Assembly (NCBI GenBank): GCA_964019055.1
Contig: OZ025224.1
Location: forward strand, 1,281,001-1,345,000
Source: Anthopleura xanthogrammica
Lineage: Eukaryota; Cnidaria; Anthozoa; Actiniaria; Actiniidae
DNA: 64,000 nucleotides
Reading direction: 5' to 3'
Shown here: in pieces, positions 23,345 through 32,022 of the stretch
How the letters are laid out: each line of letters opens with the position of its first letter
Position numbering within the stretch: position 1 is the stretch's first letter
Translations under genes and position numbers: made by a program
The notes under the pieces: model-generated
Databases searched by the model: none
Told to the model about the DNA's origin: nothing
Seen by the model: only the letters and a program-made list of their open reading frames with translations

Positions 23345-23860
23345 AAACTGAGTTTCCTGTGTTGAATACTTGGCTATTACGGATGTTATACCTGCAATTT
23401 TCTTCGAATCTTCCAGATATTTTGTGGTTCTTTCACCGAAGCATCGGTCTTCAGGATGATGTTGCTCGCTCGACATCCTATGAATCCTTTGAGGTGTGTA
23501 AGATATTAAAAAAAAAGAAAGGAAAAGTTAAGGAAGGAAGGAAGGAAGGAAGGAAGGAAGGAAGAAAGGACGGACGAAAGGAAGAAATGAAGAAAAGAAT
23601 TAGGAAAGAAGGAAGGAAGGGAGGGAGGGAGGGAGGAAGAGAAGCTGAAGGAAAAAAGAAAAAAAACGCACGAACGAAAAACGAATGAACAAACTGAACT
23701 AGGATGGATGCTAATGACTACATTTCTATATTTCCTTTCTAAATCTTTTTTGTCTTATAGAGTCAAAGGAGTAATGGTCAATTCACAGGAGTTTGCCCGA
23801 GCGTACAAATGTCCTGTAGGATCCAATATGAATCCTGCCAAAAAGTGTAAAATATGGTAA
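16374..23860 (+). CDS. M13 (neprilysin/ECE-like) zinc metallopeptidase A, 5' part not found
   Basis: Fourteen exons joined by GT..AG introns keep one frame of 455 codons: 16374-16454, 16874-17007, 17604-17829, 18648-18746, 19248-19325, 20134-20237, 20493-20551, 20847-20898, 21539-21606, 22174-22298, 22754-22819, 23196-23291, 23417-23493, 23761-23860. Family marks run in order: a DLANYMMWRL segment, VNALY (substrate-binding NAxY), zinc motif HEMTH in IIGHEMTHGFD, third zinc ligand E with D in GEAIADNGG, and the C-terminal CKIW box with the TAA stop. M13 enzymes are type II membrane ectopeptidases of about 750 aa that cut small peptides. Here about 300 N-terminal residues (cytoplasmic tail, membrane segment, first ectodomain part) are not visible between array 1 and exon 16374. 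They may lie left of the window, with array 1 in an intron, or the gene may be truncated. Exon lengths equal those of gene B. Confidence 0.85.
16731..16813 (+). repeat. Purine-rich (GGGA/GGAA)n stretch
   Basis: A degenerate polypurine microsatellite in M13-A intron 1. Confidence 0.85.
17105..17238 (+). mobile_element. tRNA-derived SINE
   Basis: In M13-A intron 2. A pol III A-box-like CGGTTGGTAAGAACG (17120-17134) and a B-box-like GTGGTTTGAGTCA (17160-17172) lie about 40 bases apart. A non-tRNA body with GGTCTTAAAATAACTGAGAA follows. No cloverleaf acceptor stem, so it is not a tRNA gene. Confidence 0.6.
17850..18062. mobile_element. Foldback MITE (family of 49316-49546)
   Basis: Long imperfect inverted arms carry GCGAGACGAACGGTGAGC and its inverse, and TCCTGCGCC with GGCGCAG at the ends. 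A better preserved copy is at 49316. It lies in the M13-A intron after the exon ending 17829. Confidence 0.65.
18445..18600. mobile_element. MITE with GACCACGTGTCATTC ends
   Basis: Inverted ends TTAGACCACGTTTCATTC and GAATGACACGTGGTCTGAAA enclose a spacer with ATTCATGTGTTTTCTC. The same family recurs near 23970, 32273, 34410 and 59215. Confidence 0.65.
19365..19826 (-). mobile_element. tRNA-headed SINE whose tail is a 59-bp tandem repeat
   Basis: On the minus strand a tRNA-like head (A-box region near 19804-19822, B-box GGTTCGATTCCC at 19767-19778) is followed by GAGGGTTTTCCTCC, then about five copies of a unit containing GATCTGTGAGTTAGCCAT and TCAGCCCAGAGGTTG. Relatives lie at 59920-60080 and 62215-62715. 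It occupies the M13-A intron after the exon ending 19325. Confidence 0.6.
20266..20445 (+). repeat. (ATC)n microsatellite
   Basis: Degenerate CATCAT repeats in an M13-A intron. Confidence 0.9.
22349..22597 (+). repeat. Three tandem copies of a ~95-bp palindrome-like repeat
   Basis: Units contain GGTACTGACTTACAGCACG and CGGTACGACATGCCGTAAC, bordered by TGGGAAAC and TTCCCAT. A single diverged copy is at 63280-63362, and a fragment lies near 26043. Confidence 0.7.
22828..23003. mobile_element. MITE with ~75-bp inverted arms
   Basis: ATAAGCCAGTT...TTTAAACC and its near-perfect inverse ending AACTGGCTTAT form one hairpin in the M13-A intron after the exon ending 22819. No coding capacity. Confidence 0.75.
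23011..23085 (+). repeat. (CCTT)n microsatellite
   Basis: CCTT/CTTT units. A C run plus (AC)n is at 23306-23345, and a (GGAA)n tract at 23530-23645, all in M13-A introns. Confidence 0.9.
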
Positions 23861-23954
23861 TTAATTTGGTGACTAACGAGAATTAAGTTGCCAATCAGAG
23901 CATTCGTCTTACTTTATTTCATAACCCAATGAATTTCATTGAAATATACAGCTT

Positions 23955-24110
23955 GAGGCGTAATGTTTTCCCATTTTAGACCACGTGTCATTCCCTAGAG
24001 TATCGTTTCTTTGTTTAACGGTTGCGCATGGGAAGATACATGAATATAGATACCACTCATGATCAAAGTAAGAGTCTTATTCCTAATAGAATGGCATTTG
24101 CTCTACAACA
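23955..24110. mobile_element. MITE with GACCACGTGTCATTC end, partial
   Basis: The left end is as in the family at 34405. The right half decays after GTCTTATTCCTAATAGAATGGC. Confidence 0.55.
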
Positions 24111-25090
24111 GGAAAACATTACGGTCAAGCTAAAGAGCTCTAATATTGCTGGGTTTCACCTGACGTCATTTCCTGTCCCGTGCAGAATGTTCATCAGCTG
24201 TATCACAAGTTTTCAATAGAATTCTTTCTGGCTGACATCACATGGTGGTCAGTGTGTGACCACCATTTTCCTCCGGCAAATTGAGCTGCATTCCGAAGAG
24301 CTGGAAGGCTTTTATAGGGGCTAGCTTATTTCCAAGTGCTCTGGAATGGGCCAAAATTGAGGAGATTTATACAGTGAACCTTTCTGTAGCGGTAGCCTTT
24401 CGTAGGAACAATAGATTATTCCTCGCGTAGCCTCGCACTCGAACGCTTCAGGATGAGGCTACGAAGGCAGAACCAAAGCTTTCATTTGCAAGACGTTTAT
24501 TCCGAAATGATTTTAAGAATGCCATTGGTAGTCATCTTGGTTCATATTTTTCTGTCTAATTCATTCAATATGGCGGCTGTGACGTCACATACACACAGGC
24601 ACCCCAACTTTTTTTTGATTTGCTTCATAAGAAACTAATGTTATGAACTTCAAGGGAGAAAAGACTCAAGCAACCCAGTTGTTCCTTATCTTGAATTTTG
24701 TATTGTACATTATTTAAAAGCTTTATCTTCGACTTCGAATTAATCTAGAACCCAGATCCCTATCGTCTAAATTATGCTGGAAGGGGTCTGGTAGTTGTTT
24801 ATGAATTTTTGCAGTATCACCCACAATACTGTCTGACGTATTTGGGTTTGACTAGCTAGCAGCTTATTGGTCGCTGAGGAGGCCAAGTGACGTACAATGC
24901 TTATACTCGTGTTTCAAGTGTAAGCCAGGATTTAAATATCTTTCAGTTCATTATTAACACTTATTTGCTTAGACCGAGGGAAACAGTGTTTTTTTTTTGT
25001 GTAGTCGCGAGACGACAATGAGTCAGAGACAACATCGCAGACGAAGGACGACAAACAAACTGCTTTTCCGAGATTCCAGTAAATAAATGT
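24111..25090. other. Intergenic sequence, no gene seen
   Basis: Short open frames only, without splice or family support. Confidence 0.5.
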
Positions 25091-25140
25091 TTTGTTATTT
25101 ACCAAGAAGTGTCAAAGAACACAAAACAATTGACCATTTT

Positions 25141-25268
25141 TCGAAAATGGCATCTATGACGTCAAACGAGGAGAATGAGAATGTCCCGGATGTCGAAACC
25201 CGATCATTATCAGTCATAGCATCCGGGACATCCTCGGACTCCTCGTTTGAAGTCATAGACGCCATAAT
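25141..25268. mobile_element. Foldback element
   Basis: Inverted arms include CTATGACGTCAAACGAGGAG and CTCCTCGTTTGAAGTCATAG, with GTCCCGGATG and CATCCGGGAC inside. The 75-codon frame across it is a by-product of the palindrome. Confidence 0.65.
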
Positions 25269-26090
25269 CGAAAGGGTCTATTACTTGATTCTCGATTATT
25301 TGCATGATGTTTAAGTACTTTTTTTCTGGCGAAATCACTTCCGGTTTATTCACCGGTGTTATTCACCGGTGAATAATGACTATCACGTGCACCCTCTTGG
25401 CCAATGAGAAGAGAGAAAATGATCTTTGACACTTAGTATATAACATTTGATATTTCCGCACTATTAGAATAAGAAACGCATATAATATACACTGCATTAT
25501 CTACTGCAAGATATGTAGTATTTTTTCTTTACTTATTGCAACGTTATCCACCATATAGCCAACGTATAACGGATATTTAATAATCGAAATTATTAATCTA
25601 AAATTAATGGGATCAATAAATATAAACACCACTAACCACTTCATATCTTACTATGATGCGCATACAGTGTTTTTCAATATTATTAACACGTGCGCTCAGA
25701 ATAGTTGCCGCGGCGAAGGATGTCTTTGGTAAACGTGAACGTCAATCAAGGCGTCGCCATAACGTTTAATAGGAACGTGCGTTTGAATTTTTTATGTTTA
25801 CTTACAATGTCATGGAAACATCTTCCAACAAAATTCCTGCTACGATTTTACGTTTACGTTTGAGAGGATAGAAACATATTGAATGATTCATCGTGTATTA
25901 TTCCCCTGAGTGTTATTTCTTTCTTCGATGTTTGAGAGGCTAGAAATGATGTTATTGGACGATTAACTGCGTGCGCCCCCTTGAGTATTTTTCGTTTTTC
26001 TTTCATAACATAAATGAGACACACGAAAACCTGGGATAGTTATTTCAGTATTACGGCATGTCGTAGAGTGTACGTGCAGTAAAGCCGGCG
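25269..26090. other. Intergenic sequence, no gene seen
   Basis: AT-rich. A small CACCGGTG palindrome lies near 25350, and nothing else is recognisable. Confidence 0.5.
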
Positions 26091-26092
26091 CT

Positions 26093-26375
26093 AAAATAAC
26101 AGCAACAAAATCGTGCAACTTGTCGCACAACATTGTTGCGTTGCAAGTTGCGGTGGTACTCTTACTCGTATTAATTACAACCCCGCGCGCAGCAAATTTT
26201 TTCATTATTACAAAGAGCTTCTACTTCTTCGACAAAGTCTCGCGACAAAAATTCTTTGTTGTATGGGATGGTAGCATGAGCTATCGATCGATTCACACTG
26301 CAACTTGCGACACCACAATGTTTCGCAATAAATTGCACGATTTCGTTGCTCGTATTTCCACCTTCAAGCAGTACT
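26093..26375. mobile_element. MITE with GCAACAAAATCGTGCAA ends
   Basis: GCAACAAAATCGTGCAACTT at the left matches, inverted, the right end containing TTGCACGATTTCGTTGC. An internal CGTTGCAAGTTGCGGTGG is also paired. Non-coding. Confidence 0.65.
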
Positions 26376-26458
26376 GCACGTTTTTTTTCAAATACCACAA
26401 GAATTTGCGTACCGGTACTTAAGAATTGTACCTAATTATATATCAGTATCCTCCTTAG

Positions 26459-27790
26459 CTAGTAATGCCAAGAAGTTCGCGTTTTGTTCCAAGGTTGTCT
26501 CGCTATAATTTTCTTGATAACATCTTCTTTGATTCCACATTGTTGAGCAGCACCCCAGTAGTCTGCAAGATCGTTATACACTTTCCTCTCATGGTCAATA
26601 TTTAACCTCGCACAAAGCTGGCACGTCCAAGGCGATTTAATCACAACTTTGTACTTGTCCCTCCATTCAAAGTATTTCTTATATTCTTTATCGTTCAAAT
26701 CTAAACGTCTAAGGTAATCTGCCAAAGCTTGGATGGTTGGAAAGTCCTTGACATTGATATACGAGCCGGGAATCGCTATCTTATCGTATTCACCCCCACC
26801 CATCACGACAGGTACAATCCCCATCTCCAGACAAAACCAGTACTTCTCTGTGATATAATCTGTGCAGAAAGAATTCTCGAATGCAAGGAGAAATTTAAAC
26901 CTTTTGAGATGCTTCTTGCAATCGGGAGAGTCTTTCAGACATTTTCCTGAAGTGCCCCCAACCTGGGCTCCGGTTTTGCCATAGACAAAGATCTTGATCA
27001 AAGTTCGAAGTCTCCTTACGTATTTATCTCGCATCAATCCAGAATGGCTAGATAACCAGACAACAAGAAGATCCTTGCTTTCTAAAAACTCTAAGAACGC
27101 CTCTTTTTCGTTTCTAGTTCTTTCACTAGTCCTTGGGTAGAAGTACCCGTAAGGACGAAATATGTCCGAGTCTTTCCTGTACGACAAAGTCCAGTTGAAT
27201 AATCCATTTATTACGTGGCTACCTGGGACATTTTGAGGACTCTCTGTTGGAAAGAATATCCATCGTTGATTGGCTGTTCGTGAGATTTGTAACGCATTCA
27301 GCTCTGAGCGTGACACCATGTCTTGAGCATGAAATATAACAGCATCAGCTTTCTTAAACTCTTTTTTGTCATAAGTTAAAGTACAGTGATAATGAGGGCA
27401 CGTCATGCCATCCCATTGGTTTAGAGCATTTGTGTCTCTCAACCACCCCCACGGGAAATGCCCAAAAAATCCCGTATATACGAGAATAAGTTTGTATCGA
27501 TCGTTCGACTCCGTTTTGACCATGCCAGACATTTTCTTCCAAAATGACGAATCCCTTGAATGTTTTTTCGCTTCTTCTCGAAGCTTTTCCACAATATTGT
27601 TAACAACTTTAATACGATCCTTGTCCGTAGATGTTGTTATAAGACCTTTAGTCCCATTACGTTTGTTGAAGTTGTATTCGTAAAGAATAAAAAGTATGGC
27701 TGCCAAGCTACAGGTAAAAACACACCACGTGAACGCTTTACACTTTTTCTTTCTAGAATATGTTCCACCGTCTTCTTTTGTCGTTGCCAT
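26459..27790 (-). CDS. Alpha-1,3-fucosyltransferase-like (GT10) type II Golgi enzyme 1
   Basis: 443 residues, one exon. A short basic tail is followed by a membrane segment at about residues 20-41 (WCVFTCSLAAILFILYEY), a stem, and a GT10 catalytic domain. Landmarks in order: RWIFFPTESPQNVP, FNWTLSYRKDSDIFRPYG (GT10 motif), LAFENSFCTDYITEKYW (the most conserved GDP-fucose-binding motif, with C where many have H), then GIVPVVMGGGEYD and a C-terminal CQLCARL pair of cysteines. The family transfers fucose from GDP-fucose to N-acetylglucosamine or related acceptors in the Golgi lumen. The acceptor cannot be told from sequence. It lies head-to-head with enzyme 2, 1.03 kb away, which allows a shared promoter. 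Confidence 0.88.
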   Translation of the reverse strand: MATTKEDGGTYSRKKKCKAFTWCVFTCSLAAILFILYEYNFNKRNGTKGLITTSTDKDRIKVVNNIVEKLREEAKKHSRDSSFWKKMSGMVKTESNDRYKLILVYTGFFGHFPWGWLRDTNALNQWDGMTCPHYHCTLTYDKKEFKKADAVIFHAQDMVSRSELNALQISRTANQRWIFFPTESPQNVPGSHVINGLFNWTLSYRKDSDIFRPYGYFYPRTSERTRNEKEAFLEFLESKDLLVVWLSSHSGLMRDKYVRRLRTLIKIFVYGKTGAQVGGTSGKCLKDSPDCKKHLKRFKFLLAFENSFCTDYITEKYWFCLEMGIVPVVMGGGEYDKIAIPGSYINVKDFPTIQALADYLRRLDLNDKEYKKYFEWRDKYKVVIKSPWTCQLCARLNIDHERKVYNDLADYWGAAQQCGIKEDVIKKIIARQPWNKTRTSWHY

Positions 27791-28821
27791 CTGTCGATTA
27801 ATTCATCTGAATTACGCTCAGTGAAACTTCTAGAATCGGAAAACGGTTGATTCTAACCCTACCACCAAAATCTATGGGTGATTTTTAAGCGTGTGTGACA
27901 CAAATAAGACTTTGTAATCATTCAAAAGTACTTGATGACTCATTGATATTGCATAACTTAACATATAATTCAGACCCAAACAACTTATAGTATTTCTTAA
28001 AATTAAAAGAAGAAAAAAAGGAAAAATCAGCAATTCAATATTACTTGAATTGATTGATTTTTCTTTATTTCCTTTCATATTGCGATGACATTCGAAATTC
28101 ATGAAGAATATTTCGTCCAAAGATTAGTATTCACAGATATGCTTCACTTGCTGCTTTATTATCAGCTGAATTATTTCCATTTTAAATAGCAAGCTACCAG
28201 TAACAATGTGCAAATTGTCACGCTTAGTTCTCGTCACATGAATACATGTGGTAAAAAAAGCTTCTCAGTTGAAAATAACGTTCGACTCTTCGTTCTCATT
28301 GACTTAGGAAGAGCAGTTTTGAAGGAATTGAGACAGAAGTCGAGCAGACAACGGTTGCAGCTTCTTCAAACTACACAATGTAACGGTAAACTGCCTTTAC
28401 TAGTTAGCATGCTTGAGTTGAAGCTCCTCGAAGACTCCATGACGAACTGACATAGAATCAAACAGGTAGCTGACACTCGGATCAGTTCTCATCTAATTAA
28501 GCTTTAAAAAGGTAATTTGATCTCTTAAAACTAAAATTTCATCTTTTCAAATATTTTTGCAATGTATGTATTATAAATTGCATCATGCTAGGCAAACGCA
28601 TTCTCAAAATGAGCACATTTTATGACTTGCTCTGCTCTGCCCTCTGTCTGTCTGTCTGTCTCTGTCTCTGCCTCTGTCTCTCACTCTCTTATGCATGCAA
28701 TGATTGATAAAAGTTCAAATTCTCAGTAATACTTTAAAGTGTAACGCTTCTAGAGCTAAAATTATCTCCCTACTTTATTTTCACAGTACTATTTCATGAT
28801 GTTCAGCGGTTGCAATCCATA
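27791..28821. other. Divergent intergenic region of the two fucosyltransferases
   Basis: No gene seen. It contains a (CTGT)n stretch at about 28640-28690. A likely acceptor TTTTCACAG at 28778-28786 precedes the start of enzyme 2, suggesting a 5'UTR intron. Confidence 0.5.
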
Positions 28822-30108
28822 ATGTCAGGCACCAAATCCGTCGCAGTTGTCATAGTGATATCAATCTTCATGCTCATGGTCACCTACGATACCTACTTCA
28901 ACAAAAAAAGCATATTTGAAGTCTTAAAATCAAAATTAAAGAAGTCTTCTTCAACAGAAAGTCCTAAGCACAAACTTTATCATAATTTTACAAGGGATCG
29001 TGTCCTTGAACTCCAGCGTATTATTGACCAAATGAGAGAACATTATGGTATCAATATGTCGCAAAAGCTTGGAAACAGGTCATCAGCAGATGGGAATCAT
29101 TCTTCTTTGCCAACAAAAGTAGTTTTGGCTTATACAACATATTTTGGAAACAAACCTTGGAAATGGATGAAAAATTCCTACGAGTTTAATCACTGGGAAG
29201 GCATCAAGTGTCCTTATTTCACCTGCGAATTGACGTTCAATAGAAGAGACAGGCCTCGAAGTGATGCTCTGATATTCCATGCTCGTGATATGCCACCTTT
29301 AGATACAATGAGGTACATCCTGGAAGAAAAAGATCCCAAACAAAGATGGATATATTTTGCTATGGAAAGCCCGATGCATAACCCTAATACTCGTCACCTA
29401 GTTGATATGTTTAACTGGACAATGACGTATCGAAAGGATGCCGATATTCATCGTCCTTATACCTATTACTTTAACTCCTCTCCCATTCCTACAATGCCAG
29501 CCAACGAGTATCTTAAAGGAAAAGATCGACTTGTTTTCTGGGCAGCGAGTAACTGCGGTCTCTTACGTGATAAATATGTCAAGAAACTTTTGGAATATAT
29601 TCGTGTTGATGTTTTTGGAGGCTGTCGCTCAACCGTCGGGGCCAAAGATGTTGGCGACTGTCCACACAACTCACAACATTGTGAAAACACTTTAAAAAAA
29701 TATAAATTCCAATTAGCGTTCGAGAATTCCAACTGCGTGGATTATGTTACTGAGAAATACTGGGATGGAATCAAGAAAGGAATTGTACCAGTTGTGATGG
29801 GAGGGGGTCGTTATGACGACCGAACAGCTATCCCAGATTCTTTTATCAATGTTATGGACTTCAAATCTGTTAAAGAATTAGCAAATTATCTGGTCTTTTT
29901 AGACAGGAATGATGAAGAATACGGGAAATATTTTGCTTGGAAGTCAAAGTATAGAGTAACGGATTACCCACCATGGAATTGTGTACTTTGTGCTCGATTG
30001 TATCTTGATAATAAGCCAAAGGTTTATGAGAGACTGGAGAAAATATCTGATGCCGAAAAGAACTGTGGTCTTAATGAGAAAGAGCTTGAAAGAATGATTG
30101 TTTTGTAG
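28822..30108 (+). CDS. Alpha-1,3-fucosyltransferase-like (GT10) type II Golgi enzyme 2
   Basis: I place the start at the ATG 28822. The open frame reaches back to 28810 only through a TTG, and an upstream ATG near 28796 is out of frame and stops early. This gives 428 residues, one exon. A membrane segment at about 5-22 (SVAVVIVISIFMLMVTY) precedes a stem with N-glycosylation sites and the catalytic domain: RWIYFAMESPMHNP, FNWTMTYRKDADIHRPY, LAFENSNCVDYVTEKYW, GIVPVVMGGGRYDD and CVLCARL. The same FENS motif variant (C for H) and tail cysteines as enzyme 1 indicate an old local duplication followed by divergence, including the inversion. The donor is GDP-fucose; the acceptor is unknown. Confidence 0.88.
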   Translation: MSGTKSVAVVIVISIFMLMVTYDTYFNKKSIFEVLKSKLKKSSSTESPKHKLYHNFTRDRVLELQRIIDQMREHYGINMSQKLGNRSSADGNHSSLPTKVVLAYTTYFGNKPWKWMKNSYEFNHWEGIKCPYFTCELTFNRRDRPRSDALIFHARDMPPLDTMRYILEEKDPKQRWIYFAMESPMHNPNTRHLVDMFNWTMTYRKDADIHRPYTYYFNSSPIPTMPANEYLKGKDRLVFWAASNCGLLRDKYVKKLLEYIRVDVFGGCRSTVGAKDVGDCPHNSQHCENTLKKYKFQLAFENSNCVDYVTEKYWDGIKKGIVPVVMGGGRYDDRTAIPDSFINVMDFKSVKELANYLVFLDRNDEEYGKYFAWKSKYRVTDYPPWNCVLCARLYLDNKPKVYERLEKISDAEKNCGLNEKELERMIVL

Positions 30109-31835
30109 GATAAAAACAGTAACAGCGAACTAATTACACAAAGGAACACACTAGAACAAAGGTAAGCATTAGTGGGCTTCAAGTTTGGAATAGTAAATTG
30201 TGCAATTCGATGAATCTGATATATATTATTCTTAGAAAATATTAATTATTTATGATTGAAAATATCAATAATGAGGGGAAAAATCAGAAAGCTTGACTAA
30301 AGTCATGCTCTGACAAATAAATCATTAGAAATATAGAATATATAACTAAGCGTTATTAATAGTTCTAAGATAATAATAAATAATTATAAATAAAAAGTAT
30401 AACGGCTATTGGGCTACGCCCAATACGGAATATATTTTCTCCCAACTAGCCGCCAGTATAAACCTGTATTGGCGGCTCAAAATTGCAATAAGTTATGAAA
30501 GTTAAGGTTAGACTTTGCCGTATTGTTTCATACTTTTTTTTTTAAATTGCTCTAAAACTGAGTTACTGGCATATTTTCATCGATTTAAAAGTCGTAGATC
30601 GTAGTTCATACTTCATATTTTTTGGTGGTTTGATCGATTTCAGATTGAATAAGATTATGCTAGCGCTAGTTACGAAAATACGGATAATCTATAGAAAATA
30701 TTTAATATCGGTCACTTTTATTCAGGAAAAATCTCGTTACTGCAGCCAGGTTTATGATTGTTTTCTCTGACTTAAATTTACATTATAATACACTCATGTT
30801 ATTCTTAAACTAAAGTTCGCAAACTTATGAGAGGTTATATTTCTTGCTAAATTGTTAGAGATGCAAATTAGGCTATGTTTCGTCTACCACATTTTTCTCG
30901 GAAAAAAATTTATATTGGACCTCTATTGATCGATGAAAACCAATGCAATTGCCGTATTCCTATTATTTAGCTTTTTTCTTTCTTTCGACTAATCAATCTA
31001 CATGAATTTCTCAATAGAAATAATACTTTATTGAAATTAAGGTATCAGATAGGTTTGAGGCCTTCGAGATTACTTTACGCGCGACCAAAATTTCTCGCTG
31101 CTTTTTCAATATTATTATATAAAAGTATACATTTTCTGAAAGCTAAATAAACGTAATTTTTAAAAAACAAATTGGAATTTTCTGTTTCGCGACACAATAT
31201 TTTATTTCTTTGGACAATGCAGAAATTTAGATAAATTTTATAAGATATTGATTTCGACAAAACCGCTGCGTTCTGTTTTACTGCAAGTACATAGCGAGGT
31301 TTAGTGTCAACATATTTTTCTGCGATTCATCTTCTAAAATATCAAGGAATACAGTTGCGGCTACCAGCGGTTTCTACAGTAAAGTGATTAAGCTACGACT
31401 GCCAATAAGTTAGCATTATATTATGAATGCTTCCATCGACTGAAGAGTTAGAAAAAATATACTACCTGCAGGTTAACATATTTCTGACGAGGCAACTGAG
31501 ATGCGGAGCTGTTACCTTCGTGATAATCAAAGAAAATGGTCTTATATCAGATGATACATCAGGTTTTCTCCTAGCCCGAGAGAATGCCGAGTGGGCGTCC
31601 AAAAAAAGGTCATGGCCAAATAACAACAAGTCGTTCTTTAAGAAAGTATTTGTAAAAGTTCACATCTCCATAATCTCAAAAAATAAGGAGAGAAAAAACT
31701 AAATTGCTCAACTCATTTACCAAAAGGGACTTCAACTTTATATTTGCAAGGTTTTAAAATAATCTAACGTGGAATTTCGGAACCCCATGCAAAAATTCCT
31801 TTTTCGGGATTTCCTCATAACATTACATGTAGTAG
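30109..31835. other. Intergenic, no gene seen
   Basis: AT-rich. Two small palindromes lie at about 30404-30475 (ATTGGGCTACGCCCAAT and CCGCCAGTATAAACCTG), probably a MITE fragment. The 91-codon frame at 31427 has no recognisable features. Confidence 0.5.
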
Positions 31836-31837
31836 TG

Positions 31838-31991
31838 TAACAAGCCAACAAGCCAACAAGCCAACAAGCCAACAAGCCAACAAGCCAACAAGCCAACAAG
31901 CCAACAAGCCAACAAGCCAACAAGCCAACAAGCCAACAAGCCAACAAGCCAACAAGCCAACAAGCCAACAAGCCAACAAGCCAACAAGCCA
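31838..31991 (+). repeat. (CAACAAGC)n 8-bp minisatellite
   Basis: About 19 near-perfect copies, 30 bases from the receptor stop codon. The open frame reading CWLVGLLA repeats is an artefact. Confidence 0.95.
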
Positions 31992-32022
31992 TTCCGAGGC
32001 TAAGGAAAAAACTGGGTTTGAA

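Noticed and set aside
25087..25314. 75-codon frame as a small gene
   Set aside because: It lies across a foldback palindrome, with no supporting features.
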